NCBI RefSeq assembly: GCF_009498455.1
Contig: NZ_CP045644.1
Coordinates: 1,240,001-1,304,000, forward strand
DNA from: Variovorax paradoxus
Lineage (GTDB): Bacteria > Pseudomonadota > Gammaproteobacteria > Burkholderiales > Burkholderiaceae_C
Length of the DNA stretch: 64,000 nucleotides
Direction of reading: 5' to 3'
Positions 52,591 to 62,182 of this stretch are shown here, one piece after another. The notes under the pieces were generated by a model, which saw only the letters and a list, made by a program, of their open reading frames with translations, had not been told where the DNA came from and ran no database searches. A program made the position numbers and the translations under genes. Every line of letters begins with the position of its first letter. Position 1 is the first letter of the stretch.

Positions 52591-55500
52591 TCAGGATTTC
52601 CCCGGGCACGAGAAGCTGTTCATCTGCGACAGCCGCAGCGGGTTGTAGACGCTGTTGGCCGTCACCGCGAGCACCACCTTCTTGCCCTGCAGGTCGAAGG
52701 TCGCATTGAACGATTCGGGCGTGCGGCCCGACGAGATCGAGGCCTTGTCGAACAGCCGGTGCAGCGCCCACGGCCCTTCGGTCACGATGCCGCCGGCCGG
52801 CGTGCCGTTGGCGACCGTCACCTGCAGCCGCACCTGGTTGCTGTTGCGCGGACCGGGCCACTTGACGCTGCTGGGCGCCTGCGGGCCGTGGGCGTAGCGC
52901 ACCGTCTGGCCGTCGATGTCGAGCGTGAACTGCGTGAGCGCGGCATCCATGTCCTCGGGCCGGATGTCGAGCGTGAACGAGGGCGTGCGTCCGCCCGCCA
53001 TGCCCGAGAAGAACACGTCGCGGATCGCCTGCGCCTTCTGGAACGCATCGAGGTACGCCGAGCGTCCTGACGCGCTGCCGTCCACGCCGCGCTTGAAGGT
53101 CCACGGGTTGACCGAGGTGTCGACCTGCGAGGCGAGGTTCTTCTGGAAGAAGTCGTCCATCATCCCGCCGGGCGCGAACAGCTGCGCGAAGTCGCCGGCC
53201 GCCACGTCGCGGCTGGAGCCGCGCGCGAAGGGGTAGCGCCCTGCAATCGCCTGGCTGCAGAACTGCCCGATGGTCGCGGCGGCGTTCTGCCCGATGTTCT
53301 GCCGCGTCACCGCCGCAGCCTTCGACGACGCGGTGGCCGAGAGGTCGTTCAGCATGCCCTGGAACGGCACCGGCAAACGCCCCGCTTCGGCCTGCAGCTT
53401 GGTCACGGCGTCGCTCGAGGGCGGGATGTTGCCGCTGCGCAGCGCGGTGTCGGTGGCGGTGAGGAAGGTGTACAGCTCGTTGATGAGCGCGGCCGTCTGG
53501 TCCAGCGGCGTCTGGCCGCCGGCCTTGGGCGCGGTCACCATGCGGCGCAGCGGCGCGAAGTGGTTGTCGACCAGCGACTCGGGCCGGTCGGGTGCGGTGT
53601 TGCGGCGCTGGCTGCCGTCGGGCTGGCCGATGAGCTGTTCGATGCGCTCGCGCGTGCTCGTCACGCGGTTCTGCGCCTGGTCGAGCAGGCTGCGCGCGGC
53701 CTCGTCGTGGTTGCGCAGCAGGTCGGTCTCGCGCGCGGCGCCGCGGATGATGCGCGACATCGGCGACTCGCCCGTCGACAGCACGCGCGTCATCTGGATG
53801 CTCTGCAGCAGCGACTTGCTCTCGGCCAGCCGGATGTCGGCCAGGTACTCGTCCCAGGTGCGGATGTAGTCGGTGAGGTACAGGCGCCGCACCTCGCGCA
53901 GCAGCAGCTCGCGCGACGTGATGTCGGCCATGCCCGGCGCGCGGATCTGCAGCACCCAGCGGTCTTCCTGCTCCAGCCCGAGCGTGGTCTCGGCCATGCG
54001 CTTGTCGAAGATGTCCCAGTAGCCGCGGTAGGTGAAGAGCGTGGGAATGCCGTCGGTCAGCGGCTTGCCGCCCGCGCGCCGCACCACCAGCGCCGACTCC
54101 GCACCGCCCGCCTCGGCGATGGTGAAGGCATTGGGCGCGCTGGTCTGCAAGAGGATGCGGCGCAGCCGCGCGTACGAGCGCTGCGCGAGCGGCACGCCGG
54201 CCAGGCGCTCGCGCGTCTGCGCGATGAGCTTGTCGTCCTTGGTGAAGGGCGAAGTCACGACGCGGTCGGCGAACAGCGTCTTCAGGTGCGCCTCGAGGTT
54301 GGTGCGCTGCTCGCGCGTGAGCGAGGCGCCGATCTTGCGATCGACATCGGTCAGCAGCCAGGCCTGCAGAAAGTCGGCGTCGTAGCGCTCGGGGTCGTAC
54401 AGCATGAGGTAGGCCTTGAGCGCCTCGTAGCTGTATTCGGCATCGGCCTTCGCGGCCTCGCGCAGCGACTGCTCGACGCGTTGCGCGGCCTGCGGCAGCA
54501 GCACGGTTTCGAGCGCGCGCTGGTACACGCCGTCGGTCGCGGCCTGCAGCTTCTCGCCCTGGTAGAGCCCGAAGCGGTAGCCCACGGGCGGATCGCCGAT
54601 GTCGAACTCGGCCGACTTGGGCAGGTCCCGCAGGCGGTCGAGGATGAGCAGCGAGCTCGCGACGTCGCCGCTCGAATCGACCACCGTCGGCAGCTCGCCG
54701 CGCGCCGCCGCCTTGTTGAAGGCCTTGGCATTGCCGTCGACCTCGGCCACGTAGGCCTTGTTGTGGCGCCAGCTGTTGGCCCATGCGCCCAGCAGCACCA
54801 CCGCGAGCACACCGACCAGCGCGTAGCCCGCGAGGTCGATCGCGCGGCGCCGGCGGTACCAGCGCAGGTTGGTGCCGGCCACGCCTGCGTCGCGGAAGAT
54901 CACCTGCTGGAGCAGCTCTTTCAGGAAGTAGCTCTTGCCCGGCCCCGGCGGCGGCGCGGGCGGCGCGTTCACCTGCAGGTAGCGCTTGATGGCGCCCATC
55001 ACGCGGTCGAAGGCCGTGCCCTCCTGCGTGCCGCTGGTGAAGTACACGCCGCGCAGCAGCGGCGCCACCTCGAACTTCGACGGGTTGAACACGTCGGCCA
55101 GGAAGGTGCCCAGGATGTCCTCGAAACTCGCGAACTGCTGCGGCAGCAGGTAGGCCTGCGCGCGCCGCATCGGGTCGGGCTCGGTCGCCATCAGCTCGGG
55201 CAGGCGCTCGTCCAGGCGCTGGTGCAGCAGCTTGTATTCCTGGTGGAAGCGCTCGCGCAGGTCGGCCTTGGCCGGGTCGGCGGGGTTGCCTTCGATCGGG
55301 AAGGTGAAGCCCCACACCTGCTGACGCTCGGCGCGGCCCAGCGAGCCGAAGTACTCGTTGAAGCCGGCCAGCAGGTCGGTCTTGGTGACCAGCACGTACA
55401 CCGGGAAGTTGATGCCCAGGTCGTTGCGCAGTTCGAGCAGCCGCTTGCGCAATGCCATCGCGTGGCGTGCGCGCTGCGCGTCGTCGGCCAGCGGCAGGTC

Positions 55501-56226
55501 GGCGATGCTGATGGTGAGGATCGCGCCGTTGATCGGCTGGCGCGGCCGGAACTTCTTGAGCAGTTCGATGAAGCCCTTCCACTCGCCCTCGTCGGTCTCA
55601 CGGTGGCTCTCGTGCGTGGTGTAGCGCCCGGCCGTGTCGATGAGCACGGCCTCGTTGGTGAACCACCAGTCGCAGTTGCGCGTGCCGCCGATGCCGCGCA
55701 CTGCCGCCTTGCCGAGCTGGTCGGCGAGCGGAAAGTCCAGGTCGGAGTTGACCAGCGCCGTGGTCTTGCCCGAGCCCGGCGCGCCGATGAAGATGTACCA
55801 GGGCAGCTGGTAGAGGTACTGCCGGTCGAACAGCGCGAAGCGCCCGGCCGCCTTGCCGCCGGGGCCGGGGGCGAAGCGCATGTTCTTCAGCACCGCGGTC
55901 GCGTCGGAAAAACCGCTGTGCAGCTCCTTGATCTCGGGCGCGTCTTCGGGCTTGGCGGCCTTCGCCTTGGGCGACGGCGTGCGCAGCTGGTGCAGCAGCT
56001 GCGCGTTGAGCCGGCGCTCGCGCCACTTGCGGTAGGCCACGCGCACCAGCCACACGCCGAACATCAGCGCGATGACGACGATGCGCACGAACTCGCTTTC
56101 GAGCGGCCGGTAGCGGCCCACGGCGATCACCGGGCCGATGACCCAGATCAGGAACGCGAGCGCGATCAGCCCCAACAACACCCAAAGGTCGCGGCTGACG
56201 AGAAAACGGAAGAGCGCGCGCAGCAT
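52591..56226 (-). CDS. tssM: type VI secretion membrane subunit TssM (IcmF)
   Basis: The 1211-residue protein has two N-terminal membrane helices (RDLWVLLGLIALAFLIWVIG and a second ending LVRVAYRKW). A cytoplasmic GTPase-like domain with Walker A GAPGSGKTT near residue 146 follows, then a third helix near residue 475. A large periplasmic domain with FSGMAGGRTPSFTLDIRP and a C-terminal beta region ending FSCPGKS complete the protein. It forms the envelope-spanning complex with TssL and TssJ. The ATG overlaps the tssL stop by one base (TGATG). Walker A is intact, so ATP use is possible. Confidence 0.95.
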   Translation of the reverse strand: MLRALFRFLVSRDLWVLLGLIALAFLIWVIGPVIAVGRYRPLESEFVRIVVIALMFGVWLVRVAYRKWRERRLNAQLLHQLRTPSPKAKAAKPEDAPEIKELHSGFSDATAVLKNMRFAPGPGGKAAGRFALFDRQYLYQLPWYIFIGAPGSGKTTALVNSDLDFPLADQLGKAAVRGIGGTRNCDWWFTNEAVLIDTAGRYTTHESHRETDEGEWKGFIELLKKFRPRQPINGAILTISIADLPLADDAQRARHAMALRKRLLELRNDLGINFPVYVLVTKTDLLAGFNEYFGSLGRAERQQVWGFTFPIEGNPADPAKADLRERFHQEYKLLHQRLDERLPELMATEPDPMRRAQAYLLPQQFASFEDILGTFLADVFNPSKFEVAPLLRGVYFTSGTQEGTAFDRVMGAIKRYLQVNAPPAPPPGPGKSYFLKELLQQVIFRDAGVAGTNLRWYRRRRAIDLAGYALVGVLAVVLLGAWANSWRHNKAYVAEVDGNAKAFNKAAARGELPTVVDSSGDVASSLLILDRLRDLPKSAEFDIGDPPVGYRFGLYQGEKLQAATDGVYQRALETVLLPQAAQRVEQSLREAAKADAEYSYEALKAYLMLYDPERYDADFLQAWLLTDVDRKIGASLTREQRTNLEAHLKTLFADRVVTSPFTKDDKLIAQTRERLAGVPLAQRSYARLRRILLQTSAPNAFTIAEAGGAESALVVRRAGGKPLTDGIPTLFTYRGYWDIFDKRMAETTLGLEQEDRWVLQIRAPGMADITSRELLLREVRRLYLTDYIRTWDEYLADIRLAESKSLLQSIQMTRVLSTGESPMSRIIRGAARETDLLRNHDEAARSLLDQAQNRVTSTRERIEQLIGQPDGSQRRNTAPDRPESLVDNHFAPLRRMVTAPKAGGQTPLDQTAALINELYTFLTATDTALRSGNIPPSSDAVTKLQAEAGRLPVPFQGMLNDLSATASSKAAAVTRQNIGQNAAATIGQFCSQAIAGRYPFARGSSRDVAAGDFAQLFAPGGMMDDFFQKNLASQVDTSVNPWTFKRGVDGSASGRSAYLDAFQKAQAIRDVFFSGMAGGRTPSFTLDIRPEDMDAALTQFTLDIDGQTVRYAHGPQAPSSVKWPGPRNSNQVRLQVTVANGTPAGGIVTEGPWALHRLFDKASISSGRTPESFNATFDLQGKKVVLAVTANSVYNPLRLSQMNSFSCPGKS

Positions 56227-57614
56227 CAGCGGGTTCCTCCTTGTTGCGGGTGCTGCGGTTGCGGCGCAGACCCCGGCACGGGCACGCCCGCCACCGGCGC
56301 CACCAGCAGCGTCACCTCGACGCGCCGGTTGCGCGCGCGGTTGGCCGCCGAGTCGTTCGGCACCAGCGGATCGGCGTCGCCACGGCCTTCGGCACGCAGG
56401 CGCTCGGGCCGCGTGAGGCGCCGGCCGATCATGGTCTTCACCGCATCGGCGCGCGCCTGCGAGAGCTGCCAGTTCGACGGAAAGCGCACGCTGCGGATCG
56501 GCTGGTCGTCGCTGAAGCCGCTGACCAGCACGTGGCCTTCCACCGCGTTGAGCGCATCGGCCACGCGCGCGAGCACCGGCGCGTAACGGTCGAGCACGCG
56601 GTCGGAGCCCGAGGCGAACAGGCCGTCGCCGCGCAGCACCACCACGCTGCGGTCGGCCTCGTCGCGCACCGTGAGCAGGCCGTCGCGGATCTCGGGCTCG
56701 AGAAAGCGCTGCAGGCGCGGCTGCACCGCCACGGGCGCGGCCACCGCGCGCTGCGTCTGCGGCAGGCGCACCGCGCTCACGGCGGTGAACGCGCCGTCGG
56801 AATGGCCCGCGAGGTTGAAGGTGAGCACCGCGAACACCAGCACCAGCAGCACCGCCGCCACCGCGCCCACGGCCCACACCGGCAGCCAATGGCGCGTGCG
56901 GCGCACGGGCGCGCTCGCGTCCTGCCAGTGCGGCGACAGCGGCGCGGCGATTTCGCCGCGCGTCTGCCGGATGATCTGCAGCAGCCGCTGCTTGAGCGTC
57001 TCGAGCTGCGAGCGGCCGTTGTCGATGACGCGGAAGCGCCCCTCGAACCCCATCGCCAGGCAGAAGTAGATGAGCTCGATGAGGTGCAGGTGCTGCTGCG
57101 GGTTCTGCACCAGCCGCGACAGCAGCTGGAAGAACTTCTCGCCGCCCCAGGTCTCGTTGTGGAACATCACGAGCAGGCTCTGCGACGACCAGATGCTGCC
57201 GCCCCACGGCGTGAGCGCCGCGGCCTCGTCGACCGCCGTGCACAGGCAGTAGCGCGCGCCGATGATCACTTCGGGCGCGATGCCGGCCTGCTGCGCGCGC
57301 GTCTCGAAACGACGCACCTCGTCGACCAGGTGTTCGCGCAACTGCGCCGGCGCCGGATGGTGGCCGGTGGCGCGGATCTGCGGAATCAGGTCGAGCAGCG
57401 GATTGGCCGCCGCCACCAGCGGGTTGTTGCCCGCCAATGCCGTGTCGCCCGCGTGCGGGCGCCGCGCGTCGTGCCACGCGGTGAAGGCATCGGGCTGCGG
57501 CTGCGATGGTTGCGGCTGCAGCGACCCCGGGCCGCTGCTGGTGTTCACACCGCCGCCCGGGTTGGGCGGCACGAAGCCGCCCGGGCCGACTGCCATGTCA
57601 TTGGCACCGTTCAT
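56226..57614 (-). CDS. tssL: type VI secretion protein TssL (DotU) with OmpA-type domain
   Basis: The 462-residue protein has a Pro/Gly-rich N-terminus. The DotU domain follows with NPLLDLIPQIRA, ARYCLCTAVDEAAALTPWG and LIELIYFCLAMGFEGRFRV. One membrane helix lies near residues 241-264, and an OmpA-like peptidoglycan-binding domain (VLVSGFSDDQPIRSVRFPSNWQLSQARADAV, NRARNRRVEVTLL) ends the protein. It anchors the membrane complex to the cell wall, so no separate TagL is needed. It is 8 bases downstream of tssK. Confidence 0.95.
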   Translation of the reverse strand: MNGANDMAVGPGGFVPPNPGGGVNTSSGPGSLQPQPSQPQPDAFTAWHDARRPHAGDTALAGNNPLVAAANPLLDLIPQIRATGHHPAPAQLREHLVDEVRRFETRAQQAGIAPEVIIGARYCLCTAVDEAAALTPWGGSIWSSQSLLVMFHNETWGGEKFFQLLSRLVQNPQQHLHLIELIYFCLAMGFEGRFRVIDNGRSQLETLKQRLLQIIRQTRGEIAAPLSPHWQDASAPVRRTRHWLPVWAVGAVAAVLLVLVFAVLTFNLAGHSDGAFTAVSAVRLPQTQRAVAAPVAVQPRLQRFLEPEIRDGLLTVRDEADRSVVVLRGDGLFASGSDRVLDRYAPVLARVADALNAVEGHVLVSGFSDDQPIRSVRFPSNWQLSQARADAVKTMIGRRLTRPERLRAEGRGDADPLVPNDSAANRARNRRVEVTLLVAPVAGVPVPGSAPQPQHPQQGGTR

Positions 57615-57622
57615 AGGGTCCC

Positions 57623-58999
57623 TCACGGACGGATGGCCCAGAACTCCATGGCGAGCCCTGGAAAGTCGCCGGCCAGGTGCATGGCGACGCCGCCCGATTT
57701 CTCGAGCTGGCGCCACATGTCGCCGCCCTTGTCGAGTTCGAAGTAGTGGTAGCCCGCGTGGTACGGAATCTGGCGCGGCGCCACCGGCAGCGAGCGCACG
57801 ACCACGCCGGGCAGCTGCAGCTGCACGAGGTCGCGGATGCGCTCGACCGAGCCGATCTTGACCTGCGTCGGAAAGCGCTGCTGCACCGCATCGGCCGGCA
57901 GGTCGGCATGCACCGCGAGCACGAAGGCCGCGTTGCGCACCAGCACCGGGTCGGGCATGCGCCCCACGCGCACGCCGTGGCTGCGCTCTTCCAGTTCGAT
58001 GGCGATGGCGCTCTGCTCGAGCACCGCCGACAGCGAACGCCGCAGCTCTTCCATCAACGGGCGGATGCTCTCGTTGAGGTTGTCGTGGTCGTACACCGGC
58101 CACACCACCGGACGGCGCGTGGGCGAGGTGTGCGTGGCGAGGTCGCAGCCCAGCTTGAGCCAGTCGACGAACAGCGTCTCGGGGTGCACCTGCACCGCCT
58201 GCTGCGCATGCCAGGTGAGTGCGAGGTAGCGGTTGACCAGCTCCAGCAGCAGGAAGTCGGAGACCTCGCTCACGCCGCCACGCCCCGGCTGCGACAGCCG
58301 CGAGGCCAATGCCTCGGAGCGCTGCGTGAGCAGGCCGTGCAGCTCCGCCGTCATGCTGCGCAGCATCGGGTGCGCCGAGGCATCGAGCACCGGCGGAATG
58401 TAGTTGGCATCGACCACCAGCTTGTGGTCGGTGCGCCGCTCGATCACGCGCACCGCACCGATGGCCTGCCACTCGGCCGTGAGCGACGACGCGCGCGCCA
58501 GCCGCAGGCGCGGCTTGGCCAGCTGCAGCACCGCGGGGCCGAGCGCCACCGCGTTGCCGTCGGCCACTTCGCGTTCGACCACGCCGAAGCGCGCGGCCGA
58601 GCCTTCGTCTTCCGAGAAGATCACCTCTTCGCTGCCGGGCCGGCGCAAGGGCAGTGCCAGCACGATGAGTTCGTCGGTGAGGTCGGTGGGCACGTCGAAG
58701 GGCATCGGTGCGTCTTCGAGGCCGAACGAAAACGGCGTGCCGTCGGGCAGCACGCCCGCGCCGGCGAGCAGCGACACGCGGCCGAGCGCGAAGGCATCGC
58801 GGTCGATGTCCAGGTGCAGCCATCCCCAGTAGGCACCTTGCATGCCCGCGGTGCGGCGAGTGACGTACTGCTCGACATAGCGCTCCATCTGCTGGAAGTG
58901 CTGGGGCCGCAGGTACATGCCTTCGGACCACACCACGCGATTCGCCAATGCCTGAGATTGGGCGCCCTGGACGGCCGCGCCCGCGTTGCGAACTGTCAC
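57623..58999 (-). CDS. tssK: type VI secretion baseplate protein TssK
   Basis: The 458-residue protein has the TssK hallmarks VVWSEGMYLRPQHFQQMERYVE near the N-terminus, LVVDANYIPPVLDASAHP, and the C-terminal YFELDKGGDMW and MEFWAIRP. It links the baseplate to the TssJLM membrane complex. The start is taken as the GTG at 58999, because a perfect AGGAGG lies 7 bases before it (59012-59007). An in-frame GTG at 59023 would add eight residues and place the ribosome binding site inside the gene. tssL follows after 8 bases. Confidence 0.93.
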   Translation of the reverse strand: MTVRNAGAAVQGAQSQALANRVVWSEGMYLRPQHFQQMERYVEQYVTRRTAGMQGAYWGWLHLDIDRDAFALGRVSLLAGAGVLPDGTPFSFGLEDAPMPFDVPTDLTDELIVLALPLRRPGSEEVIFSEDEGSAARFGVVEREVADGNAVALGPAVLQLAKPRLRLARASSLTAEWQAIGAVRVIERRTDHKLVVDANYIPPVLDASAHPMLRSMTAELHGLLTQRSEALASRLSQPGRGGVSEVSDFLLLELVNRYLALTWHAQQAVQVHPETLFVDWLKLGCDLATHTSPTRRPVVWPVYDHDNLNESIRPLMEELRRSLSAVLEQSAIAIELEERSHGVRVGRMPDPVLVRNAAFVLAVHADLPADAVQQRFPTQVKIGSVERIRDLVQLQLPGVVVRSLPVAPRQIPYHAGYHYFELDKGGDMWRQLEKSGGVAMHLAGDFPGLAMEFWAIRP

Positions 59000-59161
59000 C
59001 AAAGAACCTCCTGGAGTGCTCACACGGAGGCGGGGAATGCGCTGTACAGCGGCTCCCCGCTCGATCTTCTTTCGCGCCTGATGCTACACGGCGCCTCTTG
59101 CGTTCTGCACGACTTTTCAGAGGCAGATGCGCCGCACTTTCGTATTAGCGCGCGCTGAAAA

Positions 59162-59677
59162 TTAACGACTTGGTAGCACTTCGAGGCCGCTCTTGCGCAC
59201 CGCGATACGCACGCCCTGCTCGCTCGGCGAAAACTGCCACACCTTGTAAAGATTCGTTTGCTTGGGCTCCTTCAACGGCAACACGATGCGCCACCGAGCC
59301 GCTTCCAGCTTGCGATAACCGGCGATCACGCCGATGGCGCGCGAGTCGAGTCCGGCCTCGCGCTTGAACACGCGTTCCTCGCCGCTGCGCATGATGGCCT
59401 GGTCCGCGTTCACGAGTTCGGTCATGAGCGTCTCGCGGTCGCGGTCCTGCAGCGCGAAGTAGTCTGCCGTCTCAAAGTTGCCGGAAGATTTCAGTTCGAA
59501 GACCTTCACGAGAATCGGTGCGGCCTGGCCGCGGCCATCGGGATTCACGCCTTCGTCGATGCGCACGGTGATGGCATACGGCGTGGGCATCGACTTCGCT
59601 GTCGATGCACAGCCGGCGAGGCCTGCGAGCAACGGCGAGGTTGCCAATGCGCCTTGAATCAAGGTCCGTCGATGCAT
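59162..59677 (-). CDS. tssJ: type VI secretion lipoprotein TssJ
   Basis: The 171-residue protein has a twin-Arg-containing signal peptide with lipobox LAGC (Cys23). A small beta-sandwich follows with PYAITVRIDEGVNPDGRGQAAPILVKVFEL and FETADYFALQDRDRE, matching TssJ/Lip. It is anchored in the outer membrane and binds the periplasmic domain of TssM. It is first in the leftward tssJ-K-L-M-tagF-kinase series; 162 gene-free bases separate it from tssK. Confidence 0.92.
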   Translation of the reverse strand: MHRRTLIQGALATSPLLAGLAGCASTAKSMPTPYAITVRIDEGVNPDGRGQAAPILVKVFELKSSGNFETADYFALQDRDRETLMTELVNADQAIMRSGEERVFKREAGLDSRAIGVIAGYRKLEAARWRIVLPLKEPKQTNLYKVWQFSPSEQGVRIAVRKSGLEVLPSR

Positions 59678-59718
59678 GAGATCTCCCTGAAAGCTTCGCG
59701 ATCTATATTATCGAAACC

Positions 59719-59764
59719 ATGCACGCGCACGGTGTGCATTGCGTGCTGTTGCATCACGATGCAC
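59719..59764. promoter_or_regulatory. cluster of ATGCAC/GTGCAT boxes in the T6SS divergent region
   Basis: ATGCAC at 59719-59724 and GTGCAT at 59734-59739 form an inverted repeat with a 9-base spacer. A further ATGCAC stands at 59759-59764. They lie between the divergent tssJ and tssQ starts, next to GATAAT (minus strand, 59712-59707), a possible -10 box for tssJ. A shared regulator site is plausible. Confidence 0.4.
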
Positions 59765-59811
59765 GGCACACTGTCTCTCACGCATTGCCTCTCGCGAAGT
59801 AGGAGAAAAGA

Positions 59812-60222
59812 TTGAAGTCTTGCCTGCCTGTTCTGTCTTTTGCCTTCACGCTTGCGCTGTTGAGCGGCTGCCAGAGCACCCCCGATGCATCGCAGCAACC
59901 CGAACGCCTGAGCCAGCAAGTGGCGCGCACCACGCTCGAACGTGCGCAGCAGGCCTACGATGCGGGCGACTACCCCAAGGCCATCTCGACACTCAAGAGC
60001 GGCGGCGTGTCGGTGTTCGACGGGGCCGAGCCCGCGACGCGGCTCGCCGCGCTGAAGCTCGAAGCCTTCAGCTACTGCGTGAACAACCAGATCCCGGAAT
60101 GCCGCACGCAATTCCGCAAGCTCCTCGATGTGTTCCCGAGCTTCGACCTGAACGTCGCGGAACGCACCCACCCCGTGTGGGGCCCCGCGTTCGAGGCCGC
60201 GAAGAAGATGAAGCGCGGATGA
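59812..60222 (+). CDS. tssQ: TssQ family T6SS-associated lipoprotein
   Basis: The 136-residue protein starts from TTG at 59812 with GGAG six bases upstream. It has a signal peptide ending in the lipobox LSGC. The mature part is a short TPR-like helical domain with QQAYDAGDYPKAISTLKSG and RTQFRKLLDVFPSFDLNVAERTHPVWG. This layout matches the TssQ family of T6SS lipoproteins as I recall it. It probably acts at the outer membrane; its exact task is not established. It leads the rightward series with the FHA and phosphatase genes. Confidence 0.8.
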   Translation: MKSCLPVLSFAFTLALLSGCQSTPDASQQPERLSQQVARTTLERAQQAYDAGDYPKAISTLKSGGVSVFDGAEPATRLAALKLEAFSYCVNNQIPECRTQFRKLLDVFPSFDLNVAERTHPVWGPAFEAAKKMKRG

Positions 60223-60277
60223 CACGCGGCCGGCCACGGCCGCGCAGTGCTCATGCCGCGACGAACATGGAGATGCC

Positions 60278-62182
60278 ATGCGCTGGACAGTGATTGAACA
60301 CGGCGGCACGCCCGTCGCCTCGGGGCCTTCGGCGCTGCTCGCCGCCCCGGGCGGCACCATCGGCCGCAGCCCCGACAACCACCTCGTGCTGCCCGATGAA
60401 CAGCGGCAGATCTCGCGCCTGCAGGCCACCGTGCGCTTCGACGACGAAGGCGCCGCCGTGGTCCGCAACATGAGCGCGGTGCTGCCCATCAGCGTGAACG
60501 GACGCATGCTGCGGCACGAAGAAGAATCGCGCGTCGCGGAAGGCGACCGCGTGACCATCGGCAGCTACGTGCTCCAAGCCGCGAGTGCCGCACAGGCCGC
60601 GCCGCCCGCCGTCACCGAAGCACCGATCACCGAACCGATCGGCGAACATCCGGTGGCGCCGATCACGGAGCCGCCGCCTGTGTTGCCCGTGTCCATGTCT
60701 GCAGCGCCAGCGCCTTCTTCATCGATCAGCGCGCTGCTGCCTGCCGCCTCGCCGGCGTCCGATGTCTTTGCGGACCTGTTCGGCGAGGGCGCGCTGCCCA
60801 TCGGCGATGCCCCGCCCGAGAAGACGGTCGCGATGCCCACCTTCGCGCCCCCGCCGGTGAACGCGCCGATGAACGCGCCGGCACCTGCGCCGCTGCCCGC
60901 ACCGCCGCCACCACCACCACCGCCCCCGTTTTCTTCCGCTGCTGCAGCGGCTCCGGCGGCCATGCCGGCATCCGCGCAGATGCCGTCGGCCGCCGACTGG
61001 GACGCCATCCTCGCGAACGCGCCGCGCCGCGTCGGCGATGCGGCGGCGCCGATGCCCGACCCGATGGCGCAGGAGCCCTTCGCCCTGCCCTCGCAGGCGC
61101 AGCGCAACCCCGTCGATCCGCTCGCCGAGCTGAACCCGCAGGCGACGCAGGGCCTGTCCGACCTCGCGCTCAAGCGCAGCATGGACCCGCTCTCCTTCTT
61201 CGCCGAAGACCGCGATGCGCCCTCGCCGCTGTCCGACCCGCGCCCCACGGCGCTGACGCAGGACAACCCGCTCGATGATGTGCACCCGGCCATGGACCTG
61301 ATCGCCAGGCCGCCGGCCGCGTCGTCGGGCCACAGCCTGGCGAACCATGCGCGCGAGATGACGTCGCAGTTCAATCCGCCGCAGCCGGTGGCGATCACGC
61401 CGTCGGTCGCAACGCCAGAGCCCGTGGAAGAGGTTGCACCGCCGGTGATTGAAGAGCGTGTCGTTGCCGCAGCGCCGGAGATTCCGGTCGCGGTCGCAGA
61501 GCCCGTCGTGCCGGATGACGCGCCGCCTGCCTTGCCAGTCGCTGCGCCGGCACCCGCATCGCCCCGCACATCCTCGTCGGGCGACGACCTGTTCAAGGCC
61601 TTCCTCGAAGGCGCCGGCGTGCCCGAGATCGCGGGCCAGCAGCCGCTCGATGCCGACGCGATGCGGCACCTCGGCCGGCTGATGCGCGCCTTCACCGACG
61701 GCACCATCGAGCTGCTGTCGTCACGCGCCATGCTCAAGCGCGAGGTGCGCGCCGAGATCACCATGATCGTGGACGAAGAGAACAACCCCTTCAAGATTTT
61801 GCCCAACGGCCGCGCCGTGCTGATGCAGATGTTCGGCGCGCGCATGCCCGGCTTTCTCACGCCCGAGGCCGCCGTGCACGACGCGCTGGGCGACCTGCAG
61901 TCGCACCAGCTCGGCATGGTCGCCGGCATGCGCGCCGCGCTGCTCACGCTGCTGCACCGCTTCGACCCCGGCGGTCTCGACAAGGCCACGCCGCACGACG
62001 GCGGGCTCGGCGAGAAGTTTTTGCCCGGCGGGCGCGAAGCGCGGCTGTGGCGCCAGCTGAAACAGCTGCACGCCCACACCACCGCCGCCGTCGAAGACGA
62101 CTTCCAGGCCGTCTTCGGCCGCGCTTTCCAGCAGGCCTACGACCGCGAGATGGAACGCTTGAAGGAGGCGCGCCGTGCTTGA
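60278..62182 (+). CDS. tagH: T6SS-associated FHA domain protein (TagH/Fha-like)
   Basis: The 634-residue protein has an N-terminal FHA domain (residues about 1-98) with GRSPDNHLVLPDE, ISRLQATVRFDDEG and VNGR, the phosphothreonine-binding set. A Pro/Ala-rich disordered middle of more than 300 residues follows. The C-terminal TagH domain has LGRLMRAFTDGTIELLSSRAMLKREVRAEITMI and ending helices. It is the expected target of the PpkA-like kinase and the activator of T6SS assembly. The middle low-complexity part is richer in proline runs (up to eight in a row) than the flanks. Confidence 0.9.
   Translation: MRWTVIEHGGTPVASGPSALLAAPGGTIGRSPDNHLVLPDEQRQISRLQATVRFDDEGAAVVRNMSAVLPISVNGRMLRHEEESRVAEGDRVTIGSYVLQAASAAQAAPPAVTEAPITEPIGEHPVAPITEPPPVLPVSMSAAPAPSSSISALLPAASPASDVFADLFGEGALPIGDAPPEKTVAMPTFAPPPVNAPMNAPAPAPLPAPPPPPPPPPFSSAAAAAPAAMPASAQMPSAADWDAILANAPRRVGDAAAPMPDPMAQEPFALPSQAQRNPVDPLAELNPQATQGLSDLALKRSMDPLSFFAEDRDAPSPLSDPRPTALTQDNPLDDVHPAMDLIARPPAASSGHSLANHAREMTSQFNPPQPVAITPSVATPEPVEEVAPPVIEERVVAAAPEIPVAVAEPVVPDDAPPALPVAAPAPASPRTSSSGDDLFKAFLEGAGVPEIAGQQPLDADAMRHLGRLMRAFTDGTIELLSSRAMLKREVRAEITMIVDEENNPFKILPNGRAVLMQMFGARMPGFLTPEAAVHDALGDLQSHQLGMVAGMRAALLTLLHRFDPGGLDKATPHDGGLGEKFLPGGREARLWRQLKQLHAHTTAAVEDDFQAVFGRAFQQAYDREMERLKEARRA

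Noticed and set aside
59678..59811. Sigma-54 promoter between tssJ and tssQ
   Set aside because: T6SS loci are sometimes RpoN-dependent, so I looked for GG-N10-GC with TGGCA context on both strands; no acceptable match was seen.
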